Part shown: piece after piece, positions 61,224-64,000 of the stretch | Layout of the letters: the number at the start of each line of letters is the position of its first letter | Numbering within the stretch: position 1 is the first letter of the stretch | NCBI GenBank assembly: GCA_963720235.1 | Contig: OY970389.1 | Span: 2,294,001-2,358,000, forward strand | Direction: 5' to 3' | From: JACMLC01 sp963720235 | GTDB taxonomy: Bacteria; Acidobacteriota; Blastocatellia; Pyrinomonadales; Pyrinomonadaceae | Length of the DNA stretch: 64,000 nucleotides | Notes under the pieces: generated by a model | What the model was told of the DNA's origin: nothing | Databases searched by the model: none | Seen by the model: only the letters and a program-made list of their open reading frames with translations | Translations under genes and position numbers: made by a program

Positions 61224-61775
61224 TCGCCCTTCATCTTCAGCACGCCACCTCATTAGCGCATCCTTCAGCCATTCTGGAACAGTGTCCATTGGCGGCATCG
61301 CTTCATTGCGCGTTACTTCTTCGGCACGCCTCTCCATCTCCGCCAGCGTTGGCACATCCCACTCCGCGCGTTCCGCATCAGTCGTCGTCGTCTCAACATC
61401 CCACACACGCTGCCGCTTTCCATCCGGCACAATCTGCGTCCCGTATTTCTGCGGCCTACCTTGATACATCAGCCATCTATCGTATGTCGCAGCAGCTAGC
61501 CAGCGCGCACGACCGAAGCCGAGTTTGACTGCCTCCTGAGCCAGGATGTGAGCCTGCCAAATCTCTTCTACGCTCTCGCCATGATTGAGAATCCATGCGG
61601 CATGATAATAATCTTCAGGCTCTTTCAACCTGCCAGACTTAACAATGCCTTGAAGACAGTTCCGACGTTGAGCATCCCGCTCACGCAATAATCGATACTC
61701 CGGCGTACCGTACTGAGGATGATTCTTTCGCTCATCCTGGTCTGCGCGAAACAAGTGTTGTAGCTCGCTATTCAT
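61218..61775 (-). CDS. DUF6624-like protein, cassette gene
   Basis: The start is put at the ATG at 61775, preceded by AAGGAATGGTTG; the TTG at 61778 is the alternative. The 185-residue product has RNCLQGIVKSGRLKEPEDYY, HAAWILNHGESVEEIWQAHI, and GFGRARWLAAATYDRWLMYQ followed by GRPQKYGTQI, the pattern of DUF6624, whose members contain the H(A)AWIL and KYGTQ motifs. It has no signal peptide. The function is not known. Stop and attC overlap as in DUF6714. Full attC sites lie on both sides. Confidence 0.8.
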   Translation of the reverse strand: MNSELQHLFRADQDERKNHPQYGTPEYRLLRERDAQRRNCLQGIVKSGRLKEPEDYYHAAWILNHGESVEEIWQAHILAQEAVKLGFGRARWLAAATYDRWLMYQGRPQKYGTQIVPDGKRQRVWDVETTTTDAERAEWDVPTLAEMERRAEEVTRNEAMPPMDTVPEWLKDALMRWRAEDEGRA

Positions 61776-61812
61776 CAACCATTCCTTGTTTCAATTTACA
61801 CTAAAGGCTAGA

Positions 61813-61921
61813 GCATAACGCCCGAATTAACCGGCGCGCCGCGAACAGCATTCAAGATACTTCGAAGGAAGCATCATGAAAGAGATGCTATCGTCGCATC
61901 CGGTTGAATGAGTTGTTAGGC
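61813..61921 (-). other. attC recombination site
   Basis: The left end GCATAAC, with arm GCCCGAATTAACCGGCGCGC, is mirrored by ATCGTCGCATCCGGTTGAAT and GAGTTGTTAGGC. The R box is GTTAGGC, a perfect consensus. Length 109 bases. Confidence 0.9.
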
Positions 61922-61961
61922 GTCGCTGTTCGCAAACAGAATTTCCAGCTGCCACACTGGC

Positions 61962-62333
61962 CTATACGTGTTGATCTACCAGAATCGTGTTCCCATCTGG
62001 ATCAGCAATCATAAAGCTCGCCGGGCCAGTAGAGCTTTCGTCTGCTTCTGTAATCATGTTCACGCCACTCGCTTTGAGCTGCCGCTGCAACTCTCGAATG
62101 TCCGTGAATTCTCCGAGTGGCTGAGCATCGCTACTCCAGCCAGGGTTGAAGGTGAGAATGTTCTTCTCGAACATGCCTTGAAACAGACCAATATTGTGAT
62201 CGCCATTCTTCATAATCAGCCAACCCTGCGCTTGATCTCCCGCGAAAACTGTAAAACCCAGCTTTTCGTAAAAGAGCTTCGATGCCTCAATATCTTTGAC
62301 AGCAAGGCTCACAGAGAAATTTCCCAGTTCCAT
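61962..62333 (-). CDS. VOC family (glyoxalase/bleomycin-resistance-like) protein
   Basis: The ATG at 62333 follows AGGAGGAAAAT. The 123-residue product has the two beta-alpha-beta-beta-beta units of the vicinal oxygen chelate fold: VSLAVKDIEASKLFYEKLGF, MKNGDHNIGLFQG, and STGPASFMIADPDGNTILVD. The first metal His is missing (SLAV in place of xHxxV), so it may act in binding or resistance rather than as a metal enzyme. VOC proteins are frequent integron cargo. attC sites lie at both ends. Confidence 0.87.
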   Translation of the reverse strand: MELGNFSVSLAVKDIEASKLFYEKLGFTVFAGDQAQGWLIMKNGDHNIGLFQGMFEKNILTFNPGWSSDAQPLGEFTDIRELQRQLKASGVNMITEADESSTGPASFMIADPDGNTILVDQHV

Positions 62334-62449
62334 ATTTTCCTCCTAAGTTGTGTTCCTGACGTATAAAGCTCCAATCTCAGGGACGCCTTATATCACAACC
62401 ATGTCTCTGGCACAAGACATTGTTGCGCACATGCAACAACGGGTAAAAC

Positions 62450-62557
62450 GCATAACGCTCGAATTGACCGGGCGCGACAAATGAAATGCAAGTTGCGACT
62501 CATTCAAGTTACATGACAAGCATACAATCCGCGCTCCGGTTGAATGAGTTGTGAGGT
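62450..62557 (-). other. attC recombination site
   Basis: The left end GCATAAC, with arm GCTCGAATTGACCGGGCGCG, is mirrored by CGCGCTCCGGTTGAATGAGT and TGTGAGGT. The R box is GTGAGGT, with one change from GTTRRRY. Confidence 0.85.
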
Positions 62558-62590
62558 GCGGCGTTTTTTTTCCTGAAGTCTCGTTAAAAT

Positions 62591-63700
62591 CTACGTCTTT
62601 CTTTCTGATAATTTGACGACTCTCTTTTTGCGTATCTGCCAGATAGCTAAACTCAAAGCTACAGCGCCCGCGCATAGTCCAATCAGCACATATGTAGTAG
62701 CTCTCTTCGGCACGGCAACCGACCCGCTGTTTTCACCGGCAGGCATTTCGCGTTCAATCGCAGTAGCGCTTTCTCCGATGATTGCCAGTACAGACACTGT
62801 TCCGTCTGATGATAGTTTGCGAATGCGTGGGCGTTGTGATGCGTTGCCGGTTTCTAAAATGTAAAGGTCGCCGTTTCTGAAAGCAACGCCGCTCGGAGAC
62901 CAGGATTCTTCGGCGCGCAACAAACTCGTCGTGTTGCCGTTCGGCGTAATTTTCAAAACTCGACGATTGCCGAAATCAGCTGCGTAAATGTTGTTGGAAG
63001 AATCGACCGCGATGCCGGACAGCGAAGTGTTTGAACTTTGAGTCTTTTGATTAGCAGAACTTTCGGCTGCTATATTGCGAGCAATCATCGTCACTGTTCC
63101 TGCCAGAGTAACTTTCTGAATACTCGTTCTGTCAGTCAAATACAAGGAGCCGTCCGCTCCGAACGCCATCCCGCCAATGCTCGACAAGACGACTTGACGA
63201 AACTTGCTGCCAGACTGCTCTCTGCCGATTAAAGTGCTGACATTGCCTTCCGGCGTTCGCTTGAGAAGTAAAACCTCGCGGTCGGAACTATTGTTCCATT
63301 GCAGAGAATATGTATTGCCATTGCGGTCTTTCCAAATGCTTATTCCTTTCGGCGGATTGCTGGTCGGCGCAAGAATGTATGTGAAGCCGCCCGCCGGTGT
63401 CATTTTCCAGATAGCTGTGATGTAGCGTTGAGTTTCAGATTCATAAGTTAAATCTTCGCCATAGACGTTGCCGTTTTCGTCAATGGCTAATTCGTGTATA
63501 TGCCTGCCGCTCACGCCCGCTCTAAAGACGCTCTGCTTGCCCTGCGCGTCTATCTTCCAAATGGTTTCCAAATCGCTGACAAAAACTTGAGCTTGATTGT
63601 CAACAACAATGCCCCACGCCGGATGTGCCAGAGCATCTTCCGAAAGAAATACGAGAACAGCAATTATTACTGAAAAGACGACAACAAAAATGCGAAACAT
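62591..63700 (-). CDS. Membrane-anchored NHL-repeat protein
   Basis: The start at 63700 (MFRIFVVVFSVIIAVLVFLS) opens the signal segment; the frame continues upstream to a GTG at 63733 inside the attC. The 369-residue product has a signal peptide ending ALAHP and an NHL/SMP30-type beta-propeller (WGIVVDNQAQVFVSDLETIW, HELAIDENGNVYGEDLTYES, SGIAVDSSNNIYAADFGNRR, VLKITPNGNTTSLL). A C-terminal membrane helix (ATTYVLIGLCAGAVALSLAI) and a basic tail end it. It probably faces the periplasm as a binding protein. The attC sites at 62450 and 63732 make it a cassette gene. Confidence 0.83.
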   Translation of the reverse strand: MFRIFVVVFSVIIAVLVFLSEDALAHPAWGIVVDNQAQVFVSDLETIWKIDAQGKQSVFRAGVSGRHIHELAIDENGNVYGEDLTYESETQRYITAIWKMTPAGGFTYILAPTSNPPKGISIWKDRNGNTYSLQWNNSSDREVLLLKRTPEGNVSTLIGREQSGSKFRQVVLSSIGGMAFGADGSLYLTDRTSIQKVTLAGTVTMIARNIAAESSANQKTQSSNTSLSGIAVDSSNNIYAADFGNRRVLKITPNGNTTSLLRAEESWSPSGVAFRNGDLYILETGNASQRPRIRKLSSDGTVSVLAIIGESATAIEREMPAGENSGSVAVPKRATTYVLIGLCAGAVALSLAIWQIRKKRVVKLSERKT

Positions 63701-63731
63701 AAAATCCATCCATCTCAATCTACAGGAAAGC

Positions 63732-63840
63732 ACCTAACGCCCGAATTAACCCGCCGACCGCGAATGGCGCTCTACCTGAATGCAAGGAAAGAGCATGAAA
63801 GAGATACTATCGGTCGGTCAGGTTCAATGAGTTGTTATGC
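63732..63840 (-). other. attC recombination site (right-most in the window)
   Basis: The left end ACCTAAC, with arm GCCCGAATTAACCCGCCGAC, is mirrored by CGGTCGGTCAGGTTCAATGA and GTTGTTATGC. It is the cleanest left arm of all. The array must continue to the right of it. Confidence 0.9.
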
Positions 63841-63882
63841 GTCTTATTTTACGAGATAGTTGCTTAACGTTTTCAGCAGCTT

Positions 63883-64000
63883 TTATGCCGCTCTGAAGAA
63901 ATCAAGCCGATTGATCCGGCAATACTGCTTCGCGGCAGTACGGCCAGAAACCCCAGCCTTATCAATGATTCTGATTTCAAACCGCTTGAGGGAAAATCCG
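63883..64000 (-). CDS. C-terminal end of an unknown gene (runs off the right edge)
   Basis: On the minus strand the frame is open from the edge to a TAA at 63883, giving 38 residues ending VSGRTAAKQYCRINRLDFF and RAA. Its stop lies 43 bases from the attC at 63732-63840, the spacing seen for other cassette genes. Too short to assign. Confidence 0.35.
   Translation of the reverse strand, partial: GFSLKRFEIRIIDKAGVSGRTAAKQYCRINRLDFFRAA

Overview
The window looks like chromosomal DNA of a diderm bacterium, most probably an acidobacterium of the Blastocatellia/Pyrinomonadales type. This is inferred, not proven. The grounds are an LPS gene set (lpxC and a KdsD-type isomerase), many large secreted proteins ending in DFDGDGKTDIAVFRP-type repeats, DUF1800/DUF1501 and DUF4331 genes, and abundant short palindromic intergenic repeats. 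I saw no rRNA, tRNA or CRISPR array.

Left part (1-33.5 kb), ordinary chromosome with a secretion theme. It starts with the 5' part of polA on the minus strand. Five large secreted proteins follow, interspersed to 22.3 kb. They share the same C-terminal FG-GAP-like repeat module but have different N-terminal modules: unknown, Ig-like plus P-domain, two PQQ-type sugar dehydrogenase domains, and MAM-like plus two P-domains. Between them lie lpxC, a KpsF/GutQ-type isomerase gene, tsaD and an ABC-2 exporter. Then come a DUF1800/DUF1501 pair, a di-haem cytochrome c peroxidase-like gene, a Cys-rich secreted protein and a TPR/DUF4331 pair. Eight copies of a palindromic repeat (core CCCGCAAAGGCGCAAAG) sit in the intergenic gaps of the whole window. 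Two of these copies have terminal inverted repeats like a MITE.

Right part (33.7-63.9 kb), a large integron-type gene cassette array. At least eleven well-formed and several decayed attC sites of about 110 bp alternate with small unrelated genes. The sites have the canonical layout when read on the minus strand: R'' GCCTAAC-like, then an AACTCATTCAACC arm, a variable loop, and a TTAATTCGGGCGTTAGG arm. Nearly all cassette genes are on the minus strand too. They encode small secreted proteins, a cystatin, a gamma-glutamylcyclotransferase, racemase, metallo-beta-lactamase-fold hydrolase, ketopantoate reductase, MgtC, MOSC, VOC, DUF6714, DUF6624, DUF1508 and metalloprotease proteins. One cassette, an OmpA-like-fold gene plus its attC, is inverted. 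In several cassettes the TAA of the R'' box is the gene's stop codon. No integron integrase is inside the window; by array polarity it would lie beyond position 64000, if it exists.

Segment 47.8-59.7 kb is poor in attC sites and rich in damaged genes. It holds a phenylalanine-4-hydroxylase with a frameshift, a TPR-trypsin fusion, a di-haem oxidoreductase with a TolB-like propeller inserted in it, a DUF5715 protein, and a peroxiredoxin whose catalytic cysteine codon is TGA followed by a SECIS-like hairpin (probable selenoprotein). It also holds a kinase-ankyrin gene with a stop in the HRD motif, a frameshifted secreted protein, a membrane protein with a stop at a probable Trp codon, and a truncated phosphotransferase. 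Whether these are real decay or sequencing errors cannot be decided from the sequence alone.
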